64,000 nt of DNA, from assembly GCA_900491605.1 (NCBI GenBank), contig UESW01004820.1, positions 179,542 through 243,541 of the forward strand. Reading direction: 5' to 3'. The notes beneath the pieces are model-generated. The model saw only the letters and a list, made by a program, of their open reading frames with translations, did not search any database and was not told the DNA's origin. Shown here piece after piece: positions 23,111 to 33,703 of the stretch (position 1 is the stretch's first letter; each line of letters opens with the position of its first letter). Origin of the DNA: Calamus simplicifolius (lineage: Eukaryota > Streptophyta > Magnoliopsida > Arecales > Arecaceae). Both the position numbers and the translations under genes were made by a program.

Positions 23111-23586
23111 GATTCGGGTGCTACACACTCATTCATATCTAAAGACTTACTATCAAGAATGCATCTTTGACACCAGTGTCACTAGAGCTAGAGTTGAATA
23201 TTTCTCTTCCCAATGGGGATGTGCTAGTGGTAGATTTAGTATGTAGATCTTGCCTGGTAAAAATTGAGGATAAAGATTTGGAAGCAGATTTGCTAGTCCT
23301 TCCATTGAAAGATTTTGATGTAATTCTAGGAATGGATTGGTTGGCCTCCTACCATGCTTCAGTAGACTGTTTTAGAAAAAAGGTGATTTTTAAAATTTCA
23401 AATCGGTTTGAATTCAGTTTTATCAGAAGCCAGGAGAGTCTTGCCTCGGTGTTGGTATTAGCTCTATAGGCTAAAAAATATCTGAAGAATGGTTGTTAGA
23501 GGTTTCTTGCTGTGGTCAAGGATCTTCAACAGGAAGTAATTAAACTAGAAAATATTCCAGTGATTCAAGAATTTCCTGATGTCTTT
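23111..23586 (+). pseudogene. Gypsy-1 aspartic protease
   Basis: Active-site block DSGATHSFIS at 23,111-23,140, then LPLKDFDVILGMDWLASYHA, the usual gypsy protease end. It runs to VIQEFPDVF, where the CACTA element interrupts; the sequence resumes PKELIE at 31,380. Confidence 0.85.
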
Positions 23587-23600
23587 CACTACAATAGAAA
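23584..23600 (+). repeat. CACTA left terminal inverted repeat and target duplication
   Basis: TTT (23,584-23,586) precedes CACTACAATAGAAA. The right end in reverse complement is CACTATAAGAAAATAC. The 3-bp duplication and CACTA termini are the hallmark of En/Spm elements. Confidence 0.9.
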
Positions 23601-23619
23601 CTAAATTTAGCGATGCCAA

Positions 23620-23850
23620 AATACATCACTAATGCATTACTAAACTGGCTTTAGCGACGCATTAGCGACACAATTATCGCATCGCTGAAAGTCTCGTCAC
23701 AGAATGAATTTTGTCGCAATTGCGTTGCAAAATAGCGACTCTCAGCGACGCATTTTATTGCGTCGCAATATTGCGACGCAACGATGTTGCATCGTAATAT
23801 TTAATAATAATATTTTAGAAATATTAGCAATGCAATTTTAGTCGCTAATG
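23620..23850. repeat. CACTA left subterminal repeats
   Basis: Multiple TAGCGACGCAT-like decamers in both orientations (for example 23,651, 23,725 and 23,754). In En/Spm such repeats are the binding sites of the TNP1/TNPA-type protein. Confidence 0.8.
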
Positions 23851-24060
23851 TGTCACTAATTAATTTTTTTAAAAAAATATAAAATATTAAAAATTGAAAT
23901 GGTTAACTTTACAAAAATATTGATCGAAACACTGATATTGATCGAAACACTAATATTGATCGAAACATTCATCATTAAATTTTCAAAAATAATTAATATA
24001 TTAAAATTTTGAAGTTTCCATGTACAACACATAAAAAGTAAAGAAAAAAAATACATCAAG

Positions 24061-25580
24061 AATCTCCACTATCACGTTCACGTGGTGGCTAGAAACCCTG
24101 CGACATGCGGCTAACCAAATCCTACATGTAACGCATCTGCTCTCTTATGTCAGAGAACTCGTGCTGAAGGACTTCCGTGCGCTAGTTGAACTCTTGCTCA
24201 ATCTCCTGCTGAACATCCTTCCAAACCTCCTTCCAAACTTCCTCCGTAATAGATCTCCGAATGTCCTCTAAATGCTCGGCAGGAATATCGCCAGAATAGC
24301 GCGAACTGGAGGCATGATGGGAAAAATATGCAGAAGCTCTAGTGCCCAGACCATAGACCCTGTGGTCTCGTGGCTGGGCATCAACAGCCTCCAAAAACAC
24401 ACGTCGACTCTCCTCTGCTGAGAGTTCGACGGGCGGTCCCCCATCAGTGGAGTCGACCTACGATGCCTGGGACTGAAGCTCCTCGACTCGTGCCTTTGAA
24501 TTATAAAATCAACAATAAATGAATTAATAAATTTCTCTAAATAAAATTTTAGAAATTAAACAGATACAATATAAAGCTAATTTCTTACCGCAACCTCCCG
24601 TGATCGTGTATCGAACCAGGAACCGTCCCTCCTAGTGCGTGTTGCCCTGAATAGACGAAACTCACCAGGATCTCCGCCCTCCTGTTCAGACTACAACAAC
24701 AGAAAGAAAAATTGATATAAATATAAGTATTAGTAAATAACTAAATTAGTAATTAAATTATTTATGTTTTCTTACCGTACGACGTCTGTGCTCCTGAATC
24801 GAAATGGACCCCACAGTGTGGCGGGAGAGACCCGTGCCAGGACCACCCCTCTCGGATCGGCGGTTCGTGCTGGCTGATGCGGACCACCTGCGCCAGCCAT
24901 CAGACTGCCATGCCTGCTGCCACTCGTACCAAATACCCTCGGTACATGCGTAGGACGCTCACTCGATGTCCTCCAACGATGAAGCATGTCGGAGTATCGG
25001 TGTGCGACAAGAGCATTCCATGCTGCCCTAATGGCATCATGGATGGCAGGGTCCCACGTATACTTTTTCTGCATTGAAATAAACAATTAGTTTCAGAATT
25101 TATTAAGATTAAGAAATTTTATATCAGTGATAAATTTTATTTAATAAGTTTACCTGAAACTCTAAAAAATAAAACTCCATCGTGGCTGCAGATACATGGC
25201 ACCAATCGTAGCCACTGGGATCAGCATGCCTCTGAAATATGGAGCTGATCTGGCTCGATACATGATGCTGCTCAATAAATCTATCAAAAAAATACATGTT
25301 TATAAGTAATTGACTTAAAAACATAAATGATATATTTACAATTAGTATATACTTACAGCCTATGAGCATCCAGTCCAAGTACGGTGCGGCCGACGGTGGA
25401 AGAACTCTCGGAGGTATGTGCCGATCGGCTGGATGATAATACTAATGCAGGATCACCTCCGATGGCTGGAGAGATCGGAGGCTGTGCGATGTGTGAAGAT
25501 CCGAACTCTCCATCTGATGCGGCAGGGCTACGTCTCTGCTCACTCTGTCTGTCGCCGGTAGATCTACCTCGGCCCGTCAT
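24061..25580 (-). CDS. CACTA ORF1 (TNP1/Transposase_24-like), multi-exon
   Basis: Start ATG at 25,580 (MTGRGRSTGDRQSEQRR), Ser/Pro-rich exon 1 ending at a GTAAGTAT donor near 25,358. Exon 2 (about 25,290-25,153) reads QRHADPSGYDWCHVSAATM. Exon 3 (25,071-24,780) reads KKYTWDPAIHDAIRAAWNAL and HRYSDMLHRWRTS. Exon 4 is about 24,692-24,591. Exon 5 (24,494 down) reads RRVFLEAVDAQPRDHRVYGL and ends in a coiled-coil-like RRSITEEVWKEVWKD; a stop is at 24,182. The domain order matches plant CACTA ORF1 proteins, thought to bind subterminal repeats. The structure is inferred from splice signals only. Confidence 0.6.
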
Positions 25581-25682
25581 ACTAAAATACTAAAGATTCA
25601 TGAATGTAATTATGATTAATGATTAAATATGTAAAAATATAACATTTATAAAAATAAATTAAATTTGAAAAAATCTCTATGA

Positions 25683-27696
25683 TTAGTCGGTTTCATTTGT
25701 TTCGTGAAATGTTGGTTCAACATCCGATGCCGTATCGGACTGCGATTCAATTTCATTATCATCGGAAGGAAACCGAACATTTGGATCCGTAATTTCTTGG
25801 ACATCACCATTTGGATCTCTAAGTGATATTTTAGGAGCCCTTGTGTCGTCCTCAATTGCATGCATTTCCAACTCATCCTCTTGAAATGCAGGGCACTCGG
25901 CTGATTGACTTGATGAACTCTCGTCTAATACGATTGTTGAACATGGGACGATTTTAGAAACAGCCCACCAATCTCGCTTTTTGTTGCGCAAACTTGGATA
26001 TCCGCAGTAAAACACTTGCTAAGCTTGGGATGCAAGGATGAATGGTTCATATTTCTGCAATCTTCGTCAATGGTTCACTTCAACTAGATTGTAGTCGTTA
26101 TGAACCCTTTTGCCCACAGGAACTGTCGGATCGAACCAATCGCAATGAAATAATACTGTTCGTTTAATAGGCCAACCGGGATATTCAACTTCAACCACCT
26201 CTACTAACTTTCTGTAATAATCCTGCATATTTGCTCCAACACTTTCTCCTTTAACACACACGCCCCAGTTCTGCGTGCCTCTTGAAGCTGTTAGTCATTC
26301 AATCTAAAATTTGTACCCATTAACAAAATAGCCAGTAGAGGTTGTTACGGTCTTCAATGGCCATTGCGATAGACATTTAATGAAAATATTGTCGGTTGTG
26401 GACTATGGACAGTTTACCTATAAATTAATAAGCTATTCACAACCAATTCAAAAAATAAAAGCCATTATTGAAATTGATTGAGTGATACTACTCATAAATT
26501 CATAAAACCAGTAAGCGAACTCCATTTCTAACTTCTGCCCAATGGCAACTTGACTGATGTCGAGATTTATATGTCGTTGTCTATCACAATACATCCTTAT
26601 GGGATGATAAGGATTAAAACTTCTGTTAGCAATTAAATATTATGGTATATTGCAATTTAAATTAGAAGTTTCAATTAAGCATTGAAGTATATACTTACTC
26701 AATGTATGAATCGACTTCTCTACAGTTCATTAGGATGTAATAATGTGCTGCATTATACTCCATATCGCTAAGATTTCTTGACTTCTGCCCCCCAAATGAA
26801 TGGCCGATACCTTTAAAAACTGATATTCTACCGTCATTAGGTTCTCCTTCATCCACACATACGTCATCGTTACGACCAAGATTTTAGCTCCCGTGTGGAT
26901 GTGACCCTCAAAGTAATGCGAGGCAAAAGCTGAAACTTCTTCGACCAAGTATGCATTACATATAGAACCTTCAACCCTTGCCTTATTACGCACATTATTT
27001 TTTAACTTCTTAAGGTACCTATATGTAAGGGTGAAAAAAAAACCAAATTTCTCTCAATAAAATAATATTTGTAATGTCAACATGTCTTACTAATGTATAT
27101 ATTTACCTCTCGAAAGGATACATCCAGTGATACTGCACGTGACCAGCTATGCTCACTTCGTATGGCAAGTGAACCGGTAAATGCTCCATTGAGTCAAAAA
27201 AATTGGAAGGAAATATTCGCTCCAGCTTGCATAAAATAATTAGAATTTCCTCCTCAAGACTTGCCATGGATGCAGAAGTAATGACTACGGCAGATAACTC
27301 CTTAAAGAACAAGCTGAGCTCCGTCAATGCCTTTCAGACATGGTGTGGAAGCAACTCACGAAAAGCTATAGGCAATAACCGTTGCATAAAAATATGGCAG
27401 TCATGACTGTTCATGCTGAACAACTTTAGCTTATGCATGTACACACACCTACCGATATTTGAGGCATAACCATCTGGAAATTTTAACCCTCTAACCCAGT
27501 TACATAATACTTCTCGTGAATTTCTGTCAAGAGTGTAACAGGCCTTAGGATAGGTCCCATCGGCACTCCTCCTCAAATCACCTCTTCTGCAATACTGATT
27601 AAGTTCTTCTCTTGACTTTGCAGTGTCTTTGGTTTTTTCTGGGATATTTAGTACCGTGTTAAATATGTTATTAAAGAAATTTTTCTCGATATGCAT
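25683..27696 (-). pseudogene. CACTA TNP2-like transposase, C-terminal part only
   Basis: Reads from 27,696: MHIEKNFFNNIFNTVLNI and FMQRLLPIAFRELLP, the region after the catalytic core. 27,327-27,103 is the DUF4218-like block (LEEEILIILCKLERIFPSNF, YHWMYPFER), continued at 26,993 (NKARVEGSICNAYLVEEVS). 26,261-26,067 is DUF4216-like (IKRTVLFHCDWFDPTV). An acidic tail is at 26,015-25,683. The catalytic D-D-E domain (Transposase_21) that should precede 27,696 is absent, so the protein cannot cut DNA. Several blocks are in different frames and may be separated by introns. Confidence 0.8.
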
Positions 27697-28050
27697 ATCA
27701 AAACAACTTAATAGTAATATTTTTTTAATAGTAATTAACTAATTTAATCATTAAAATTAGTTACGCATTATATTTTGTAATATTATTAAATAATATGTTA
27801 TAATAAATTTTATGTATTAATATAAAAATTGGTAATTAAATTTTTTATTATTAAATTCATTCCTTTATAATGAATTTTATTATTTTACAATAAATAATAT
27901 ATTTTATTTTAACAGTATTATTTCATAATAAATATTTGATATTTTAAGATATATTTAGTAATATTATAAAATATTCTTTTACAGTATATATGATATTAAT
28001 AAATATTATTTTATAATAAAAATTATAATATTATAAAATATTACTTTTTT
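27697..28050. other. AT-rich spacer in CACTA
   Basis: About 350 bases of almost pure A/T with ATTATAAAATAT words. No gene or ordered repeat is seen. It occupies the place where the transposase catalytic exons would be expected. Confidence 0.6.
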
Positions 28051-28054
28051 TGTT

Positions 28055-28520
28055 TAACAGGGTGGCCTGGCCACTGTGGCCAGGCCACCCTGTTGCCGGC
28101 CACGGCCATGGTCGTGGCCGGGAGGGACTGGGGCGGGGGGAGGAGGGGGGTACCCCCCGGCCAATTTTTATTTTATATATTTTTTTTACGGTGGCCTGGC
28201 CACCATAGCCAGGCCACCCTCTTGCCGGCCACGGCCGTGGGCCAAATTATTTTTATTTTTGGTTTAACAGGGTGGCTAGGCCACCCTGTTGCCGGCCACG
28301 GCCGTGGCCAGGACTGACTGGGGCTGGGGGAGGAGGGGGGTACCCCCCCTCCAAAATTTTTTTTTTATGGTGGCCTGGCCATCGTGGCTAGGCCACCTTG
28401 TTGCTGGCCATGGCCGTGGCCGGCAACGACCGTGGCCGGGAGGAACCTGGGCGGGAGGGGGGGAGGGGGGTTACCCTCCTCCCCCGGCCAAATTTTTTTT
28501 TTAAACAGGGTGGAGGGGAG
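28055..28520. repeat. GC-rich hairpin/G-run module, about four copies
   Basis: Each ~100-bp unit begins with a palindrome (first one 28,056-28,094, arms of 19 bases around one T; core GGTGGCCTGGCCAC), then GCCGGCCACGGCCGTGGCC, then a run such as GGGGCGGGGGGAGGAGGGGGG followed by TACCCCCC. Units start near 28,056, 28,187, 28,262 and 28,370. Frames through it are low-complexity and not genes. Confidence 0.85.
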
Positions 28521-28680
28521 AGATGGAGAGAACACCTACCTGGAGAAATCGGTCGCCAGCGAGCTTGTCGGGAGCCGGAAATCCGCCGGAGGCAGGGAAG
28601 ACGGAGGAAACACATGCCGGTTTGGGGGGGGGCCTTTGGAGAAATCGGGAGGAGGAAGAAGAAGGGGTGCTTATATTGAT
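28521..28680. other. Purine-rich segment in CACTA
   Basis: GA-rich, about 160 bases with GGAGAAATCGG twice (28,542 and 28,639). It may be an untranslated leader or a captured fragment; not recognised. Confidence 0.4.
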
Positions 28681-28682
28681 TA

Positions 28683-28985
28683 GGATTAGCGACGCAACTG
28701 TCCGTCACTAATCCGTCGCTAATCAGCGATGCATAATTGTGTCACTGTTTAGTCGCTAATTTCCCGCCTACGTGGTGTTTTGGCAGGCAAAATTGTAACG
28801 CATTCGAAATGCGTCGCAATATTGCGATGCATGTAGTACATCGTAATATATTTTAAATTAATAAATATATAATATTAATTATATTAAGTAATTAATACTA
28901 CGACGCATTCGAAATGCATCGCAATATAGCGACGCATATAAATTACATCGCAATAAATTTTAAAACATTAAATTTATAATATTTA
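28683..28985. repeat. Internal copy of CACTA subterminal repeats
   Basis: TTAGCGACGCAACTG, TCCGTCGCTAATC and CGAAATGCGTCGCAAT words like those at the left end, placed over 2 kb from the right terminus. It may mark an earlier element end before the satellite arrays grew. Confidence 0.7.
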
Positions 28986-29024
28986 TTTTATCACAACATT
29001 ATTATAGTTTATTATATTTAATAT

Positions 29025-30410
29025 CCATCCGATCGGAGATGATCCGACGGTTGCGATCGATCCGAGCCATGATCCCGATCGGCGATGATCGATTGAACTG
29101 TTGCGATCCATCCGATCGGCAATGATCAGATGGTTGCGATCAATCCAAGCCATGTTCCTGACCGGCGATGATCAATCGAACCGTTGCAATCCATCCGATC
29201 GGCTATGATTCGACGGTTGCGATCGATCCAAGCCATGATCCTGACCGGCGATGATCGATCGGACCGTTGCGATCCATCCGATCAGAGATGATCTGACAGT
29301 TGCGATCAATCCAAACCATCATCCTAATCGGCGATGATCGATCAGACTGTTGCGATCTATCCGATCAGCGATGATCCGATGGTTGCAATCGATCCAAGCC
29401 ATGATTTCGACCGGCGATGATCGATCAGACCATTGCGATCCATCCGATCGGCGACGATCTGATGGTTGCGATGCATTCGAGCAATGATCCGAATTGGCGA
29501 TGATCGATTGGACCATAGCGATCCATCCGATCGGCGATGATCCGACAGTTGCAATCGATCCAAGCCATGATCACGACCGGCGATTATCAATTGAACCGTT
29601 GCGATCTATCCGATCGGAGATGATCCGACGGTTGCGAGCGATCCGAGCCATCATCTTGATCGGCATGATCGATCAGACCGTTGCGATCCATCCGATCGGC
29701 GATGATCCGATGGTTTCGATCGATACAAGCCATGATCCCGACTGGCAATGATCGATCAAACCATTGCGATCCATCCGATCGGAGACGATTCGACGATTGC
29801 GATCGATCCGAGCCATCATCCTGATCGGCGATGATCGATCGGACCATTGCGATCCATCCGATCGGTGATGATCCAACGGTTGCGATCGATCCAAGCCATG
29901 ATATCCCGATCGACGATGATCGATCATACCGATGCGATTCATCCGATTGGCGATGATCCGACGGTTGCGATGCATTCGAGCCATGATCCGAATCGATGAT
30001 GATCGATCGTACTATTGTGATCCATCCGATTGGCGATGATCCAGCGGTTGCGATCGATTCGAGCCATGATCCGGATCGGCGATGATCGATCGGACCATTG
30101 CGATCCATCCAATCAGAGACGATCCGATGGTTGCGATCGATCCAAGCCATGATCCCGATCGGCGATGATCGATTGGACTATTGCGATCCATTCGATCGGC
30201 AACAATCCGATGGTTGCAATCTATCCAAGCCATGATACCAATCGGTGATGATCGATCGGACCATTCCGATCCATCCGATCGGCGACTATCCAGTGGTTGC
30301 GATCGATCCGAGCCATGATCCGGATCGGTGATAATCGATCCGACCATTGCGATCCATCCGATCGGCGACGATCCGATGGTTGCGATCCATCCGAACCATG
30401 ATCCCAATTT
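29025..30410. repeat. 83-bp satellite, about 16.7 copies
   Basis: The anchor CCATCCGATCGG recurs at 29,025, 29,108, 29,191, 29,274 and on to 30,354, a period of 83. A unit consists of a 33- and a 50-bp half sharing GATCGGCGATGATC and a GTTGCGATC end. GATC occurs roughly nine times per unit. The array is rich in CpG. Open frames of up to 187 codons on the minus strand are by-products of the repeat. Confidence 0.95.
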
Positions 30411-30431
30411 TTTAAAATTCTTTAAATTTTT

Positions 30432-31350
30432 GCATCGCTAATGCATTGCTATTTAGCGATGCATTCTAATGCGTCGCTAAATTAACAAAATTTTAAAATT
30501 ATTTAAAATTAAAAATTAATTTTTAAAATTTTTTGTCAAATGCGTCGCTAATGCATCGACTATTTAGCGATGCATTTTTTTATGTTTCTAAATTAATGAT
30601 TTTTTAATTTTTTTAATATTAAAATTAATTTTTTAAAATTTTTTGTTAATTGCGTCGCTAATGCGTCACTAAATAGCGATGCATTTTATTGTGTCGCTAA
30701 ATTAATAATTTTTTAAAATTTTTTAAAATTTTGCGTCGCTAATGCGTCGCTATGTAGCGATGCATTCCAATGCGTCGCTAAATTAACAATTTTTTAAATT
30801 TATTTAAAATTATAAATTAATTTTTTTTAATTTTTTGTCAATTGCATCGCTAATGCATCGCTAAATAGTGATGCATATTTTTGCATCGCTAAATTAATGA
30901 TATTTAAAAATTATTTAATATTAAAAATTAATTTTTTTTAAATTTTTGGTTAAATGCATCGCTAATGCGTCGCTAAATAGCGACGCATATTGTTGCATCG
31001 CTAAATTAATAATTTTTTAAAATTTTTAAAATTTTTGCATCGTAATGCGTCGCTATTTAGCGATGCATTTTGTTGCATCACTAAATTAACAATTTTTTTA
31101 AAATTATTTAAAATTTAAAATTAATTTTTTTAATTTTTTTGTCAAGTGCATCGCTAATGCGTCGCTATATAGCGATGCATTTGTTGCGTCGCTAAAATAA
31201 TAATTTTTTAAAATTTTTTAAAATTTTTGCATCGCTAATGCGTCGCTAAATAGTGACGCATCTTCTCTGCGTCACTATTTGTTTTTGTTACTGCGGCATC
31301 ACAATTTGGTTGCAATTTAGCGACTCAAAAATGCATCGCTAAAATGGCAT
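30432..31350. repeat. CACTA right subterminal array, 110/81-bp units
   Basis: The anchor GC[A/G]TCGCTAATGC starts at 30,432, 30,542, 30,652, 30,733, 30,844, 30,956, 31,037, 31,148 and 31,229, giving spacings 110-110-81-111-112-81-111-81. Each unit pairs TCGCTAATGCGTCGCTA with inverted TAGCGATGCAT, separated by AT-rich filler. The long form carries an extra ~29 bases of filler. Confidence 0.9.
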
Positions 31351-31359
31351 CGCTATTTC

Positions 31360-31379
31360 AGTATTTTCTTATAGTGTTT
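31360..31379 (+). repeat. CACTA right terminal inverted repeat and target duplication
   Basis: GTATTTTCTTATAGTG ends at 31,376, followed by TTT (31,377-31,379), the second copy of the target duplication. Confidence 0.9.
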
Positions 31380-32380
31380 CCTAAGGAATTGATCGAATCA
31401 CCTCCGGAACGGAAGGTTAAGTTCACTATTGATTTGCCCTGGCACTGGACCTATATCTAAGGCTCCTTACCACATGGCCCCAGCTGAACTAAAGGAGCTG
31501 AAGAGTCAGCTGCAGGAACTTCTGAATTGGGGATTCATCGACCCAGTGTTTCTCCTTGGGGTGCCCCAGTGCCGTTTGTCAAGAAAAAGGATGGCAGTCT
31601 TCGGCTCTGCATTGATTACCGAGAAATTAATAAGGTAACAGTGCGAAACAAGTACCCTTTGCCGAGGATTGATGATCTGTATGATCAACTCTAAGGAGCT
31701 CAAGTGTTCTCAAAGATTGATCTTCGATCATGGTATCATCAACTTAAGATTAAGGCTAGGGATGTGCCTAAGGCTGCATTTAGAACTAGATATGGCCATT
31801 ATGAGTTCTTGGTAATGGCATTTGAATTGATAAATGCCCTAGCAGCATTCATGGATCTGATGAATAGGGTCTTTAAACCATACTTGGACCAGTTTGTAGT
31901 AGTCTTTATTGATGACATCCTAGTATATTCGAGAAGTCAGGAGCATGAGGACAACCTAAGGATTGTTTTGCAGACCCTTTGGGAGACTAAATTATATGCC
32001 AAACTATAGAAATGTAACTTCTGGATGAACCAAGTGTCTTTCTTGGGTCATGTGATATCTATAGATGTCATATCTGTGGATTTGAAGAAGATTGAGGCTA
32101 TTGTGAACTAGAGTCAACCTTCTAATGTGACTGAAATCAGGAGCTTTCTGGGGCTAGTTGGGTATTATCGCAGGTTCATTGAGGACTTCTCTCGCATTGC
32201 TCTACCCTTGACCCACTTAATTCAAAAGCGAGTAAAGTTTGAATGGACTGAGGATTGTGAGAGAAGTTTTCAAGAGCTCAAGCAATGTTTGGTATCAGCT
32301 CCTATCCTTACCCTTCCATCAGGATATGGAGGGTTCACCTTGTTCACTGATGCTTCTCAGAAAGGATTGGGTGTGTCCTA
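31380..32380 (+). pseudogene. Gypsy-1 reverse transcriptase
   Basis: Continues PKELIESPPEREVKFTIDL after the CACTA. Domain blocks: GAPVPFVKKKDGSLRLCIDY (31,560), KIDLRSWYHQLKIKARD, catalytic VVFIDDILVYSRSQEH (31,900), and GLVGYYRRFIEDFSRIALPL with TLFTDASQKGLGV, the start of RNase H. Several stops and frame changes. Confidence 0.9.
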
Positions 32381-32882
32381 ATGCAGAATGGAAAGGTGAT
32401 AGCTTATGCTTCTAGATAGTTGAAGCCTTATGAGAAAAACTATCCTATCCATGATCTAGAATTAGCAGCTGTAGTGTTTGCTTTGAAGATTTGGAGGCAT
32501 TATCTGTATGTGGAGACTTGTGATGTATATATAGATCATCAAAGTTTGAAATATATCTTTTCATAGAAGGAATTAAATTTGAGGCAGAGGAGGTGGTTAG
32601 AGTTGCTAAAGGATTATGATTTGAATCTACACTACCATCCAGGAAAAGTAAATGTAGTGGCAGATGCCTTGAGTATAAAGTTCTCTTTTGATATAGCATT
32701 CATGATCACTTCTCAACCTCACATCTGAAGGGATTTGGAGAAGCTAGAGATAGAGCTGAGAGTATAGCGGTTTAATAGACAAGTTGCAGCGCTAGTACTT
32801 CAGTCTACCTTTATTGATAGAATAAAATCCTCCCAAAAAGAAGACTTAGAATTTTAAAGAATTAAGGAAGCTATACAATCTG
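32381..32882 (+). pseudogene. Gypsy-1 RNase H and linker
   Basis: Broken frames read QNGKVIAYAS, LAAVVFALKIWRHYL, then a GKVNVVADAL-type end of RNase H. It is cut at 32,882 by the Sirevirus; the first 5 bases of the flank, ATCTG at 32,878-32,882, are the target site. Confidence 0.8.
32878..32882 (+). repeat. Left target-site duplication of Sirevirus-2 (ATCTG)
   Basis: ATCTG directly before the 5' LTR, repeated at 43,918-43,922 directly after the 3' LTR. It proves a single intact insertion. Confidence 0.95.
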
Positions 32883-33267
32883 TGTTGAGAAATTTGGGAG
32901 ATTGTAATTATTTAATTACCCCAACTTTATTGATTTTGATGATTTCCAAAAGCCATGAGTATTTTAAAGGAAATAATGAGTTTATTTATCAAAAACCTTG
33001 AGCTTATTCAAAATGAAAGCAATGGACTCTCAATGTTTAAATTCACCGAGTTTTGAATCAATTTGAAAAAGAAGTTTCAAGCTCTATATTCAAGATTTCA
33101 AAAAGGAATTTTTACATGTTATATTTTAATCAATGATTTCTTGAAACATGTCTTGAATTCATGCTTAATGTCATATTTATTGTATTCAAGTCAAAATATC
33201 ATTTAAAATTATTCTGGGACGAATTTCAAAGTCAATCAAGAAAACTTCTGATTTTTGATACGTTCTG

Positions 33268-33587
33268 GAGCCGACTCTAGAGTTTCAGAGTCGACTCCAG
33301 TAAGTAACAGAGATTTCTGATTTTCTCGAGTCGACCCTTGGATTTCAAGAGTCGACCCCTGACTCTGTGCGAGCCGACTCCTGGACTGTGCGAGTTGACT
33401 CCGCTCAAACAACAGAAAGCATATTTTTTGAGCGCTTCTCGAGTCGACTCCCCATTTTCTTCGAGTCGACCCCCGACTGTTGGGAGCCGACACTTTGGTT
33501 CTTCGCGAGTCGACCCTCTAACGTTTTAAATGTTTCTATTTTTAGTAAACGACTTCGAGCCGACTCCCACAGTGCTCGAGTCGACTC
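33268..33587 (+). promoter_or_regulatory. Phased array of 12 GAGTCGACTC-like palindromes (5' LTR)
   Basis: Sites start at 33,268, 33,288, 33,328, 33,349, 33,371, 33,392, 33,441, 33,463, 33,484, 33,507, 33,557 and 33,578: spacings 20-40-21-22-21-49-22-21-23-50-21. Variants are GAGCCGACTC, GAGTCGACCC and GAGTTGACTC. It ends 109 bases before the TATA box. The 39-base spacer at 33,402-33,440 is itself an inverted repeat (CGCTCAAA/TTTGAGCG). Confidence 0.9.
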
Positions 33588-33695
33588 CGCAAAATTCTGG
33601 GCGTAATTTTTCACGATGACACGTCACTCCAACGGTAATATTTTCAAATAACGGCTATATTTCTGTGTTTCTAACGGATATATTTTTGCAGAATC

Positions 33696-33703
33696 TATAA
33701 ATA
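33696..33703 (+). promoter_or_regulatory. TATA box, Sirevirus-2 5' LTR
   Basis: TATAAATA within GAATCTATAAATAGAGGAGC. Conserved in both LTRs of this element and in Sirevirus-1. The likely start of genomic RNA lies some 30 bases downstream. Confidence 0.7.

Larger units (their letters stand above)
23587..31376 (-). mobile_element. CACTA (En/Spm) DNA transposon, defective, 7.8 kb
   Basis: Termini CACTA...TAGTG, 3-bp TTT duplication, subterminal repeats of the type TAGCGACGCAT, and two minus-strand genes (a TNP1/ORF1-like gene and the C-terminal part of a TNP2-like transposase). Removing it restores the Gypsy-1 codons DVFPKELI without a gap, which fixes both borders. The catalytic part of the transposase is missing; GC-rich hairpin repeats and a 83-bp satellite fill the rest. 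It needs a partner transposase to move. Confidence 0.92.

Noticed and set aside
28076..28711. Gly/Arg/Pro-rich ORFs on both strands
   Set aside because: By-products of the GC-rich hairpin and G-run repeats; frames differ between units and encode only low complexity.
29319..30407. Long minus-strand ORFs (65-187 codons) with repeated DRNHRI-like peptides
   Set aside because: They lie wholly inside the 83-bp satellite. Open frames exist in several frames at once because the unit rarely contains stops, and there is no start context or known domain.
33236..33614. ORFs with repeated ESTR/VDS peptides over the LTR palindrome arrays (also at 5,664-6,021 and 42,518-42,908)
   Set aside because: The repeated GAGTCGACTC motif itself encodes these peptides in any frame; they lie in LTR promoter DNA.
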